Below are positions 36,044 through 46,935 of a stretch of DNA of 64,000 nucleotides, piece after piece. The stretch is taken from positions 67,001 through 131,000 of the forward strand of contig NC_088305.1 of assembly GCF_032854445.1 (NCBI RefSeq), in the 5' to 3' direction. The notes under the pieces are model-generated. The model saw nothing but the letters and a program-made list of their open reading frames with translations, had not been told where the DNA came from and did not search any database. This DNA is from Liolophura sinensis (Eukaryota > Mollusca > Polyplacophora > Chitonida > Chitonidae). Each line of letters opens with the position of its first letter. Position 1 is the first letter of the stretch. A program made the position numbers and the translations under genes.

Positions 36044-36085
36044 TGTTACGTTAAACCCCAAGCACTCACTCACTCACTCAAAAAT
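36044..36085 (+). mobile_element. SINE-B 3'-end fragment
   Basis: ACGTTAAACCCCAAGCACTC followed by ACTCACTC repeats matches the 3' tail of SINE-B. Confidence 0.6.
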
Positions 36086-36129
36086 ATGTTTATGTTTTAC
36101 AAACGAATATTTCACTATATATTTATGTC

Positions 36130-36273
36130 GCTTACGAAATTTGTCTCCGATTCTCCTGGATGTATAACTGTGGAACCCCAGCCGAAACTGCCTATCACAT
36201 CTTGGAATGTAAGCATTACATCACAGAGAGACAGGTCATAGATAATAAGGTTATAGAAATAAGAGAGGAATGA
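36130..36273 (+). pseudogene. Possible non-LTR retrotransposon ORF2 C-terminal fragment
   Basis: The plus-strand frame reads YNCGTPAETAYHILECKHY and continues ITERQ to a TGA at 36271. A C-G-x-x-x-E-T-x-x-H-I-L-x-x-C pattern is common at the C-terminus of LINE ORF2 proteins. No reverse-transcriptase core is present upstream. Confidence 0.35.
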
Positions 36274-37261
36274 TTTAGTGATGATATTTCAATGATATGA
36301 TATTTCAGAACAACAGTTCGTTATATAAAACTGCATATCCAATTCGTGATCAAATTATGCCAGGAACAAGAAGGACATCATCAATATTAGCAACAATTAG
36401 AGCAATGCCTAGTTATCCCTGCTCCCATCATGCGGTATTACTCTATTTTTCTTACCTGTAACATTTCTTTTATCGAGCTCATTTTGCTAAACCTCCCGTG
36501 ACATATACTCTCCGTCAGACAAGACATACCAAGGGGACCCGGAAATTATACATACAGAAATTGCTTATCATTAAATGTAAAGCAAAATATCTTACATGCG
36601 TTTAACGTATGTTCCTGGATTACTTAGCTCAGTTAGTTCAATTGCGTATTATTAACACACCTGATAATTTACCTGCATATATAACATTGATAATGTACGT
36701 TAATGATTAGCCCTTTCATACATAACAGTGAAATGTGTACTATGAATATGTACACGATATCAGCCTTCGGCTTAATGTCTACTTGTGAATACAATAAATG
36801 GCTGTTTTGGGAAAAATGGAAAGTGGCAGGTGAGGCCTGTGTCGGCACATGCTAATTGGGTGGACATCATGTTTGGTGTCATCATCATGGCATTCTAGTG
36901 AGGAAACATTTTTATTATATCTGTGCTGACAACAACCTAGTACACAGTTGTGCATGATGAGTTCGAAGTTATGTTGAAATTCATGTCAGTCAACCTCAGT
37001 TACGGTTTTATTATACCTGTTCGTGTAAAGGCCTAAATAAGAGCAAATTAACACGGCTTAACACGGCTTAACACGGCTTAAGTGCAGTGATATGATTAAT
37101 AGATGCAGTTCATAGGACGTCACTAGTGAATTACTCAAAGTGCTCTGTTGTCATCACATTTAATATACAATCATCTTAAAACAATGCATGATTGCCTTTA
37201 TACGTGAAAAAATCATGACAAGGTTTCTCGGGAGCAACAACGTTTACAAACAATGCACCCC
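36274..37261. other. No recognised features
   Basis: AT-rich. AACACGGCTT is repeated three times at about 37051-37080. Confidence 0.4.
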
Positions 37262-38325
37262 AGAGATTAATTGATCGACTGGTTGATTGATTGCGGCCTG
37301 AGGTTTAACATCGGCCTCAAGAACATCTCAGTTATGCCGATGAGGTTGATGCGTTTTGGCAGGAGAAACCCCTCCACGTCCTCATATACCTGACAAACGT
37401 CATGATATAAAGCCGCAGATTACACCACAGCGATTATGGTGTTGCGTGATGGAAATCAAAGTCTGGAGTCAGGTAAAACCGCTCCACTTCTCATGTACTT
37501 GACAAACCTTATGATGTAAAGCCGCAGATCATACCACAGCGATTATGTTAATGGGTGGAGGAAACCAGAGTCTGAAATCAGGAGAAACCGTTCCACTTCT
37601 CATGTACCTGACAAACCTCATGATGTAAAGCCGGTGATCATACCACAGCCATGATGTTGATGCGTAGAGGATACCAAAGTCCGGAATCAGGAGAAACCGC
37701 TCCATGACTCATGTACCTGATAAACGTCTTGACGTGAACCGCAGATCATACCACAGCAATGATGAGGAAACCAAAGCCTGAAATCATGAGAAACCTCTCC
37801 ATACTCATATACCTGACAAACGTCATGGTGTAAAGCTGCAGACCATACCACAGCGATGATGTTAATGGGTGGAGGAAAGAACAATCTGGAATCATGAGAA
37901 ACCTCTCCACACTCATGTACCTGGCAAACGTCATGGTGTAAAGCTGCAGACCATACCACAGCGATGATGTTAATGGGTGGAGGAAAGAACAATCTGGAAT
38001 CATGAGAAACCTCTCCACACTCATGTACCTGGCAAACGTCATGATGTAAAGCCGCAGATCATACCACAGCAATTATGCTGTAGCGTGGAGGAAACCAGAG
38101 TCTGGAATCAGGAGAAACTGCTCCACTTCTCATATACCTAACAAACCTCATGATGTAAAGCCGCAGATCATACCACAGCGATTATGTTGTTGCGTGGAGG
38201 AAACCAGAGTCTGGAATCAGGAGAAACTGCTCCACTTCTCAAGTACCTGACAAAAGTCCTGATGTAAAACCGCAGATCATACCACAGCAATGATGTTGAT
38301 GCGAAGAGGATACCAAAGGATTACA
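37262..38325. repeat. About 108-bp tandem repeat, 9-10 copies
   Basis: CATACCACAGC recurs about every 108 bp (37530, 37639, 37747 and onward) beside CTCATGTACCTGACAAACGT and GTAAAGCCGCAGATC. Two neighbouring units (37800-38030) are nearly identical, indicating recent duplication. Confidence 0.9.
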
Positions 38326-39407
38326 TGGCAAGTCCACATGTACTTATCCACAGCCTATCTTCTCTAATGGCGGAATACCCAGGGAAAGTAAAATCATATT
38401 CGGGTTTCAAATACATTTTCCGCAAGAATTCTCTGTCTGGTTTTGAATCGAGATTAGAAAGGAAAACTTTGGGTTCTTGCCCATGGGCATACAGAGACTC
38501 AATGTTTTGTTGTAGGATATGGAATGACGTAATGGTAAGTAGACATGGTACCAGCAAGTAAAAATTCCAGTAGATATACACACTGAAATTTATCCATTAT
38601 TTATACATAATGTTTCTCTGTTGCCTTTTTTCACCACAGTTGCTTACTATCAATCACAGAACTGCCTATATAATCCTCTGTACATTCAGCAATGTGTTCA
38701 GCATTTATTTGTTGTTTCTTTTTCTTTCTAGTTTTGATATAGTAAATAAGATAACAACATTTATTACTGTAAACAAACTACGCATTTTCGTCTAAACAGC
38801 ACCCACGAGCTGTCAGAGTCTTGTGAAACATTAATGGGTTTACATTCTTGTACTCTCAAACTTGTAGTTCCTCTCCAAAAGACAATTCTAATAAACTGGG
38901 TTTTCTTCGCCTCATTAAGCTTTGGATAGTCCATGTAGCAACTCAAGCTACATGTACCAAGGCATTCGGGCGCTGTAGGATTAAATCCAAAGCCACCTCA
39001 TTTGGGATATCAACATCATCAAAATACAGTAACATGCACCATGTAGCATTTTCTCTTTGCTTTTCGTCATGCGTTCAACTTTTACACTCTTTACGCTTTT
39101 CAGGCCCCCCCCCCCCCCCACACACACACACAAAGAACTTCATTCTCAGTTACCTCCACCCCAATAATGTTTCTCTAGATAGGGTTTTTGAACTCTACAC
39201 ACATCATCTCGCCCAATTATAGAATCTACCTTTAATCATTTCTTAAGGTGACTTTGACTGTTACACATGATGAGTAAGTCTCGAATCTGCAGCTTCTTAA
39301 CAACTTTAACAAAAATCCACTACTTGCTACAATGCAGAGTCGAACTTCATGGGGCTTCAGCTGGTTACAGGGGGACTACACACTGCAGATATAACTACAG
39401 TAAGAGA
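38326..39407. other. No firmly supported gene; C/CA tract
   Basis: Contains an exon-like stretch (38355-38533) and a C14 tract followed by CACACACA at 39104-39132. Nothing else recognised. Confidence 0.4.
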
Positions 39408-39760
39408 CTTCACCTATCTTTCCTGTGTGCCACCTTACGTCTTGTCCTGTGTGCGACCTTACGCCTTGCCCTGTGGTGCACCTAACGTCTTGTCTTGCGT
39501 GGCACCTTACGCCTTGTCCTGCGTGCTACCTTACGTCTTGTCCTGTGGTCCACCTAACGTCTTGTCCTGTGTGCCACCTTGCCTCTTGTCCTGGGTGCAC
39601 CTTATGTCTTGTCCTGTGTGTCACCTTACGTCTTGTCCTGTGTGCCACCTTACGTCTTGTCCTGTGGTCCACCTTACGTCTTGTCCTGCGTGCCACCTTA
39701 CGCCTTGTCCTGCGTGCCACCTTACGTCTTGTCCTGCGTGCCACCTTACTTCTTGATCTT
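39408..39760. repeat. 24-bp minisatellite, about 14 copies
   Basis: Unit: GTCTTGTCCTGTGTGCCACC then TTAC. One unit near 39590 is short. The period of 8 codons gives open frames in three registers. 39761-40445 to the right contains only a short CAA run near 39845 and no gene. Confidence 0.95.
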
Positions 39761-40447
39761 CTTCTACTGATCCCTGTGAACGCTTTCTCACCGTCCTCTT
39801 CTGCGCTTTCCGTGAGTCACTGTTGTTGATGTGCAGTAAGGTGCAACAACAACAACAACAGGTTGCTGACGGTATACGTAAATATTAGGAAGAAAAATGC
39901 AAGCGGGACAAAAATTCACTAAACAGAAAATTACAATAAACGACCAAAACACCAGCCACACAGTAAATTCACCACACAGATCTTAAATACACAATATTCC
40001 TATGCCACCGTTTCGGAGTTAAAAAAGATTGTGTTCAACCTGACTGGCGGATAGGAGGTCTGAACAGTTGCAAAACGCAGATTCGCTAGTTTGAGTTAAC
40101 GTCGTTTTGGCAGATGCTCTTGCGATTATGGCCCTGGAACGTCCATTGTGGTTGAAGGCTTGTGCGCGTTTTTAACTCCTAGATTTAGAAATATTCTGTA
40201 ATTGTTTTTTGTCCATCCAACAGAACAAGCGACATGCCTAAAGCGACAGAGATCAACTTGTGGCAATACAAAGTTACCTATGCAAAATATTTTGTTTATT
40301 GGTCCACCGTACAAATTTTTAGTTCTACAGCGGGAATAAAACCCGAAGGATATAATATTGATTTATTTATTAGAGAACAGAGTGGTGAAAACTAGTTATT
40401 TATTGGGTGCGTGAATAAAAGACAACGACTTTACAGCAAGATATATA

Positions 40448-41951
40448 CACTCTTCAAAAAAAGAACCGCAAAATGAAATTCAAACGTGATACTTACAATT
40501 TTGTACACATATGTTAACTCAAACAGTTTTGTAGGGTTGCACATTGTTACTGGAATGTTTCAGATGATCATCCTTGACCAAACGCAACCAAAAATGATTT
40601 GGAACGGTTTTATCAATTAGGATTGTTATGATGTGCGTTGATGTCGTGCAGCACGAAGTTCAGGCACAATGATTGTTTGTCATGTGCAAGCATTTCACTA
40701 TAAAAGACCCAAACGAATCCTACAATTTTATCCAATATCTTTGCAAGTACTGTGCACGAAAATGGGACGTCTCAACGCTGCCGACCGAAATAGGCAATTG
40801 GACGATTGCAAGCTGGCTAAGAGTGAGGTGGCAAGGATCTTCAACGTTCATCCCAGCACAATAACTCGATTGTGGGATCGATTTCGTCAAACAAATTTGA
40901 CAAATGACCGCCCAAGATCAGGAAGACCTAGAGTCACCACACCTGCCCAAGATCGGTACATCCGGATAACCCACCTACGTGACCGCCATCGTACCGCCCG
41001 GGACACAGCACAAGAACAGTTTGGAGCCCGAGGAGTGTCCGATCGGACAATCAGGAACAGTCTAAGAGAAGTAAGAACACGTGCCAAACGTCCAAAAGTT
41101 GCCCCCTCCTTGACACGACTACATCGACGTCGACGAGTGAGATGGTGTACCACGGTGCTACCATGGAACCTGGCAAACTGGAGGCGCATATGGTTTAGCG
41201 ATGAATCCCGTTATCTCCTCAGGCGACGTGATGGTAGAGACCGTGTCTACAGAGGACGTCATGAACGTTTTGCTCCTCACTGCATCAGACAGGTGGACAG
41301 ATTCGGTGGAAGGAGTGTTATGGTGTGGGGGGCGATCTCATACACCCGCAGATTGGAGCTTGTGCTTGTCCAAGGCAATCTGACGGCCAATCGATACACG
41401 TCCTTCTCCGCCCGTACGTCCTTCGCCTTGTTGACCTTCAACGGCAGCTCTTCCAACAGGACAACGCCAGACCCCACACAGCACGTGCCACCGTGGACTA
41501 CCTGGCCATTAACAACATCCATACCCTTCCCTGGCCCTCCAAATCCCCGGATCTAAACCCAATCGCACACCTTTGGGATCAGATCGATAGACGGGTACGT
41601 CGACGTCGTATTCCACCACAGAATCTTCAACAGTTGTTCCACATGCTGCAGGAGGAATGGAGAAGGAATCCACAACAAAACATCCAACGACTGATTCGAT
41701 CTGTACCCAGGAGGTGTCGGGCAGTGGTAGCAGCTGGAGGTGGTCATACGAGGTACTGACTTCAACACCACCTGGTGGACAGCAGTAATGACTGTGATGA
41801 CTGTTATTCTCATGAAATATGGACAACATAGCAATGCATTGCTCCACAAAATTTCATTCATGTATCTTTGTTTTCCGCTGATCAACACGTCCTTGAATAA
41901 CATCAAATTTACATTGATATTTAGGTTGTGCGTTTCTTTTTTTGAAGAGTG
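40448..41951 (+). mobile_element. Tc1-like transposon, full length
   Basis: 1504 bp with terminal inverted repeats CACTCTTCAAAAAAAGAA at 40448 and its reverse complement ending at 41951 (about 23 of 26 bp match). It is flanked on both sides by TA (40446-40447 and 41952-41953), the target duplication of Tc1/mariner elements. It carries one transposase gene. Confidence 0.92.
40762..41759 (+). pseudogene. Tc1-family transposase, frameshifted and catalytically altered
   Basis: Starts MGRLNAADR. The N-terminal helix-turn-helix region reads VARIFNVHPSTITRLWDRF, followed by the GRPR-like motif SGRPRVTT. The first catalytic Asp is in WFSDESRY, the second in FQQDNARPHTA. A one-base frameshift near 41398 (after GNLTANRY) moves the second half to another frame. 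The third acidic residue, expected 34 residues after the second Asp in NPIE, is Ala here (NPIAHLWD, codon 41565-41567). So the DD34E triad is broken as well as the frame: this copy cannot make active transposase. About 330 residues overall, normal for the family. Confidence 0.92.
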
Positions 41952-41989
41952 TACCAAAAACACTGCTACAACGGAATAAGCTCCTTTAG

Positions 41990-42453
41990 AGTACCACTAG
42001 CCACAGCAATAGCAGTACCACTAGCCACAGCAATAGCAGTACCACTAGCCACAGCAATAGCAGTACCACTAGCCACAGCAATAGCAGTACCACTAGCCAC
42101 AGCAATAGCAGTACCACTAGCCACAGCAATAGCAGTACCACTAGCCACAGCAATAGCAGTACCACTAGCCACAGCAATAGCAGTACCACTAGCCACAGCA
42201 ATAGCAGTACCACTAGCCACAGCAATAGCAGTACCACTAGCCACAGCAATAGCAGTACCACTAGCCACAGCAATAGCAGTACCACTAGCCACAGCAATAG
42301 CAGTACCACTAGCCACAGCAATAGCAGTACCACTAGCCACAGCAATAGCAGTACCACTAGCCACAGCAATAGCAGTACCACTAGCCACAGCAATAGCAGT
42401 ACCACTAGCCACAGCAATAGCAGTACCACTAGCCACAGCAATAGCAATACCAC
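41990..42453. repeat. 24-bp minisatellite, about 19 virtually identical copies
   Basis: Unit: GTACCACTAGCCACAGCAAT then AGCA. Copies are identical across the array except the last, which reads AATACCACTA. All six frames are open. It abuts the left end of the THAP/DDE element and is the same family as 48173-49410. Confidence 0.97.
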
Positions 42454-42657
42454 TACACGATTTTACAGATCGGCGGCCATCTTGTCACGTGAGTGACTCA
42501 CTTGTGCGTAAACACAGCCACGTGTCGTTCATGGAACAAAGCGAAGGGATGAATGCGACAGCTAAGAATATATTTCCCGGAATATTCAGCGGAAATTACT
42601 ATACAGCAATTGTATAAGACTATAACGTGGAAGTTACTGACTGCCCACGAAGTGAAA

Positions 42658-44729
42658 ATGGCATTTTCACAATCAGGCAGTCGGTACTGCTATGTTGTCT
42701 GTTGTGTGAATGGTGATTACAGGAGACTTACACGGTACAAAAAGACTTGCAAGATCCATAATTTCAGAAACCCCACCATGTAGCTGCGATCCCCCATTTC
42801 AGTAAGCACGCTCCATTCCTACGCAGATCTAAAATATCCAGTTATATTTATACATAATTCGCTTGTACCACACGCAGCCGTCATGAGAGTGAACAACAGC
42901 AACAACATCGTGTTACAACTAAATTATACTTATGACAGCAGGTTGTAAATTTTAATGTACTTTACCATAACGGAGGTATTCTCGGTGTTATTTTCATGTT
43001 CATACTGCATCACGTAAGATTTTTTTTTTTTTTTTTTTTTGATTAGTGTTTTACGCCGTACTCGAGAATATTTCACTTATACGACGGCGGCCAGCATTAT
43101 GGTGGGCGGAAACCGGGCAGAGCCCGGGGGAAACCCACGACCATCCGCAGGTTGCTGGCAGACCTTCCCACATATGGCCGGAGAGGAAGCCAGCATGAGC
43201 TGGACTTGAACTCACATCGATCGCATTGGTGAGAGACTCCTGGGTCATTACGCTGCGCTAGCGCGCTAATCAACTGAGCCACGGAGGCCCCACATCACGT
43301 AAAACGGATTGAAAGTAAAATGTACATGTACCTACAGTACACCAGTAACATTCTTAATTATATGTTTTGCCATGCAGACTACTCCCGTTCCCGTCAAAGA
43401 AAATGGATCCTAAAGGCCATCAAAGATGGTTGAAAGTAATCTCCAGAGCAGATCCAAAGAGACTACAGAACTTATGGAGCCTAAAAGCGGACACCCGATG
43501 TGCTCAGACCATTTTGTGGAGAGGAAACCAACAGAAGACCACCCTGATCCAGAGCTGAACCTTGGTCACAACAAGCAACTGCTTAAGCAGAATTTACAGC
43601 CGGAGGAAAGACTGTCAAAACGAAAGAAAACAGCTGAAAATCCAGTGGAAGTGGAACTAGACTGATCAGCGAAGCAACAACTGGATATTAGTAATGAAAG
43701 AAATGAAAACAATTCGACATATTTTAGGATATAAATTTACAATATTTGTTTTATTGTCTATCATACACAGGCAAAAGAAGATAAAAAAATAAACAGTGGT
43801 CACAGACAAATACTCAAAAAACACAACCAGTATTTTTAGTTGAGAAGCTATTGAGGACTGACAAGGATACTTTATTTATTACAGGAACACCCAACAAAGC
43901 AACATTTAACATATTTCAAGATTACATGAGTAGCTATGTTAAAAGGAGATGGAAAGGTCGAAAGCTCGCCTGTGCCAAACTGCGGTACTTTGCACGCAGC
44001 CCACTGAAGTTTGGCCCACAACGGAATCTGGGTAGTAGATCAGAATTCTTGTTAACACTAATGAAACTGAGACTTGGATGTATGACAAAGGACTCCGTAT
44101 TCGTAAAATATCCGTAGGCCTTACATCTCAAATGTTTCATTCTTGCATGACAGCAATGTCAAAAATTCAAAAGAGGCCAAAACAAAGAGGCAGTTTTTGC
44201 CAACATACCTCACAGAGATAAGAAGTTAATAGGGCCGCGAGCAATCATGGACTGTTTAGAGATATTTATTGAAACTCCTAAAGATCTAAAATTACAATTG
44301 GTTACATGGTCAGATTACAAACACCATAACACAGGCAAATTTGTCATGGCTGTTGCTCCAAATTCACTTACTACATACATTTCCCCAGTTTATGGTGGCA
44401 GAATCTCTGACAAAGCAGTCACTCTGCATACTGGTTTTCTGGATCTATTAGGCCAATATGACCTGTTTCAAGACGAGAAGGGCTTTAACATACAAGCTGA
44501 TTGTACAGCACGTCTTATAACTCTTCATATACCACCTGGGAAGAAAGGTAACTCACAAATGAGTCGGATTGCAAATTTGAGGATTCTTGTGGAGCAAGCC
44601 ATTCGTCGACTAAAAACATTCAGAATACTAAAAACGGACCTACCTATTACTTTAGTGCCTTGCCTTGACAAAATGCTGATAGTTTGTGCGGCTCTGTGTA
44701 ACCTTAGGGAACCAATTTACAAAACCTGA
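42658..44729 (+). pseudogene. THAP-domain DDE transposase, decayed
   Basis: Exon 1 (ATG 42658) carries CYVVCCVNG, the first half of a THAP zinc finger. A SINE-A sits in the following gap. Exon 2 begins after TTTTGCCATGCAG (about 43379) with FPSKKMDPKGHQRWLK, then shifts frame to CSDHFVERKPTEDHPDP, the Cys-x-x-His half. The core follows: FLLTLMKLRLG (43851-44117, ended early at a TAG after a frame slip), AIMDCLEIFIE with the first Asp, WSDYKHHNT, VYGGRISDKA with the next, GFNI, and RILVEQAIRR with the final Glu (to 44729). At least three frameshifts separate the parts. Nuclease activity lost; family membership clear. Confidence 0.85.
43021..43295 (-). mobile_element. SINE-A, full-length reference copy
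   Basis: On the minus strand it begins GGGGCCTCCGTGGCTCAGTT (tRNA-like A-box) and has a B-box-like GAGTTCAAGTCC. The body is CTCATGCTGGCTTCC..CCACCATAATGCTGGCCGCC, and it ends CGGCGTAAAACACTAATC and an A tail (the T22 at 43021-43042). Well preserved, so it inserted into the THAP element recently. Confidence 0.9.
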
Positions 44730-44784
44730 TACTCTTCCTGTACAATCCAGCTAAGCTGCAAGGCCTTCAAATTCTTCAGACCTA

Positions 44785-45000
44785 CATGCCTCCCACCAAT
44801 GTGATCGCTGTGAATTCAAATCCAGCTCATGCTGGCTTCCTTTCCGGCCGTTGGTGGAAAGGTCTGGTAACAACCTGCGGATGGTCGTGGGTTTCCGCCC
44901 AGCTCTGCCCGGTTTGTTCCCACCATAATGCTGGCTGCCGTCGTATAAGTGAAATATTCTCGAGTACGGCGTAAAACATAAATCAAATAAATAAATAAAT
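44785..45000 (+). mobile_element. SINE-A, 5'-truncated copy
   Basis: From ACCAATGTGATCGCTGTGAA through CACCATAATGCTGGCTGCCG to CGGCGTAAAACATAAATCAA and an AAATAAAT tail. It sits just behind the transposase stop. Confidence 0.88.
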
Positions 45001-45339
45001 CAAAGTCTCCAGATACTCACTCCATATTTCACTGTCATATTCATCTTCATTTCTGTTCTACACAAAGATTGTTATACTTAAATGTAAAGAATAAATATCA
45101 ATATTTACAAGAAAATTCCGTTTTTTTGTACTGGATGAATAGCATGGTAGTTATTTTCAAAATAGCTCAACTACATTGCTGGGGAAACCAAAATTAAGAT
45201 AAGAGGAAACCAAACAGAGACCCGAGGAAACCAAACTGAGGCTGAAGGAAACCAAATTGAGCATAAAGGCAGTCAGCATACTTTTGCAATTTTTTGGCAG
45301 GTTATCACATATGGTCATGTATGGAGGAAAAGAATGACC

Positions 45340-45705
45340 CTACATTTGTCTGCACTTGTGACAGAGCCATGCATCTGTTTTGTGCTGTACATCATATTCA
45401 GATATATTGGCACAAATTAGATGAACCCAAACATGACACTCATCACACATAATGCTCTCCTGGTCAAAACTTCCTACTATCTCAGACATGTCAGCCCAGC
45501 AAACACCACACAGATATACCAGTGGTAATGTAGGTTTGGTTAACCAGGCTTTGCTTTTTGTTGGTCTCATCTCAGAAATAGACAGTGGTGCAGATGTACT
45601 AGACCCTGGCTTAAAGTATGAATGGTCTAGTTGGTGGTGTGGCATAGAGCACTGTGCACTGGCATTATCGTGTAAAACTTCACCTGAAAGCATTTCAGGA
45701 ATCAA
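45340..45705 (-). CDS. PHD-finger ORF of the THAP/DDE element (partial)
   Basis: C-terminal 57 residues form a PHD finger: CGVCWADM, MCDECHVWVHLICANI, WLCHKCRQ, giving the Cys4-His-Cys3 series. The N-terminal half is Ser/Pro-rich without motifs. The first ATG in frame is EMLSG. Convergent with the transposase, 0.6 kb away, as expected for a second transposon-encoded protein. PHD fingers usually bind histone H3 tails. The 5' part of the gene is not evident; 45706-46826 shows no continuing exon I can support. It could be a captured host exon. Confidence 0.6.
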   Translation of the reverse strand: MIPEMLSGEVLHDNASAQCSMPHHQLDHSYFKPGSSTSAPLSISEMRPTKSKAWLTKPTLPLVYLCGVCWADMSEIVGSFDQESIMCDECHVWVHLICANISEYDVQHKTDAWLCHKCRQM

Positions 45706-46826
45706 GTGTTTTTTTTTTCACTCAGTAGTCAGTACTCTTCCACAAAGACTCCTGAAATGCTATTTTCCAAATGATACTCATGACTGGTGTAAACGAAAAA
45801 TCACATTAACATAGACCTCTTACGCCCATCTGACCTTGGATCTGGTAAAAGTACGGGGAAGACTCAGATAATTTAATTTCCCCATCTTTAAGCACTAAAT
45901 GAGACCAGTTGTTTGGCGATGGGATGCTATTTCTCCGGAAAACCGGAATCCTTTGTAGTGAAAACTTTATGTTTCTTTTGCCAAGTTTGTAAACTACCCT
46001 ATATGGAGAAGGGTAATCTCCTAAAACACAACAAAACCCTTGACATTGTCTTAGGATTCTTTACTACTTTATCCGCTTATTATTCTCAAAATTTGTGTAT
46101 ATCTGTGAAACCGTCAAACTTACCCTGCTGTACAAGTACAATAAGCGCAGTAAACCCTTCCCTCCAGGGGATCGAGTTGTGTCTCTTGCCACAGCCGCCC
46201 AAATCTCGTAGGGAGACATGGACAACATCATGGATGGAGACACATGAGTCATTAGCAGGAAAACCGAACTATTCTGGCTCACAGGATGACATAGGACTTC
46301 CTGCACCCAGCCAGAGGTGAAATATCTAAGTAGAACATGTATATTAAGCAGAAAAATTTGTTCAAAATAGTTACATATTAACATACTATGAGTATACATG
46401 TAGCTGTCTTCATCCTAACAACAGATAATTACTATGCACAAATACTTATCTGTAAGAAACTCACTGACTAATTATTTGTGAGATAATTATCTGAATGCTT
46501 TGCCTTGTTTTTATTCACTGCAAAGACGACTATAAAGCTCATCAGAGGTTCTTATTCTGAGATAATAAGTCATATTACAGAAACAGAGGCTTGGCCAAAT
46601 GACGCACTATGTCTGTGATAGCCACCCATCGTTAAGGGTGAAAGGATCTGGAATCATTGAGTCTTCGATCCACAGTTTGTCTTTGTACTCTTTGAGGTTT
46701 GACCTTAAGGCCTGTTCCCTGGTGACATCAACCTCTAGCTTGTCTCATGCAACAAATTCTCTTGAGTCAAGTAAAGCGAGGGTGTTAGAAAGCTGGCAAA
46801 TAGTCAGAATTAATATGCAGAAGAAA

Positions 46827-46935
46827 ACAATAAGTAAGGCTATTGCAGCAACACTCTCAGAAAAACAATAAGTAAGGCTATTGCAGCAACACTATCAGGT
46901 AAACAATAAGTAAAGCTATTGCAGCAACATAAAGA
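46827..46935. repeat. 43-bp tandem repeat, 2.5 copies
   Basis: ACAATAAGTAARGCTATTGC then AGCAACA, three times within the THAP element. 46936-48157 is AT-rich element interior with no recognised gene. Confidence 0.8.

Noticed and set aside
38355-38533. Exon-like stretch with acceptor CCACAG, donor GTAAGT and a GSCPWAYRD peptide that recalls IL-17-type CPW motifs
   Set aside because: Following residues do not fit the IL-17 pattern, and no partner exon was found; too weak to call.
41949-42617. 222-codon frame with repeated VPLATAIA
   Set aside because: Product of the perfect 24-bp array; all six frames are open.
46064-46399. Minus-strand frame as the missing 5' part of the PHD protein
   Set aside because: No domain and no splice sites linking it in phase to the PHD exon.
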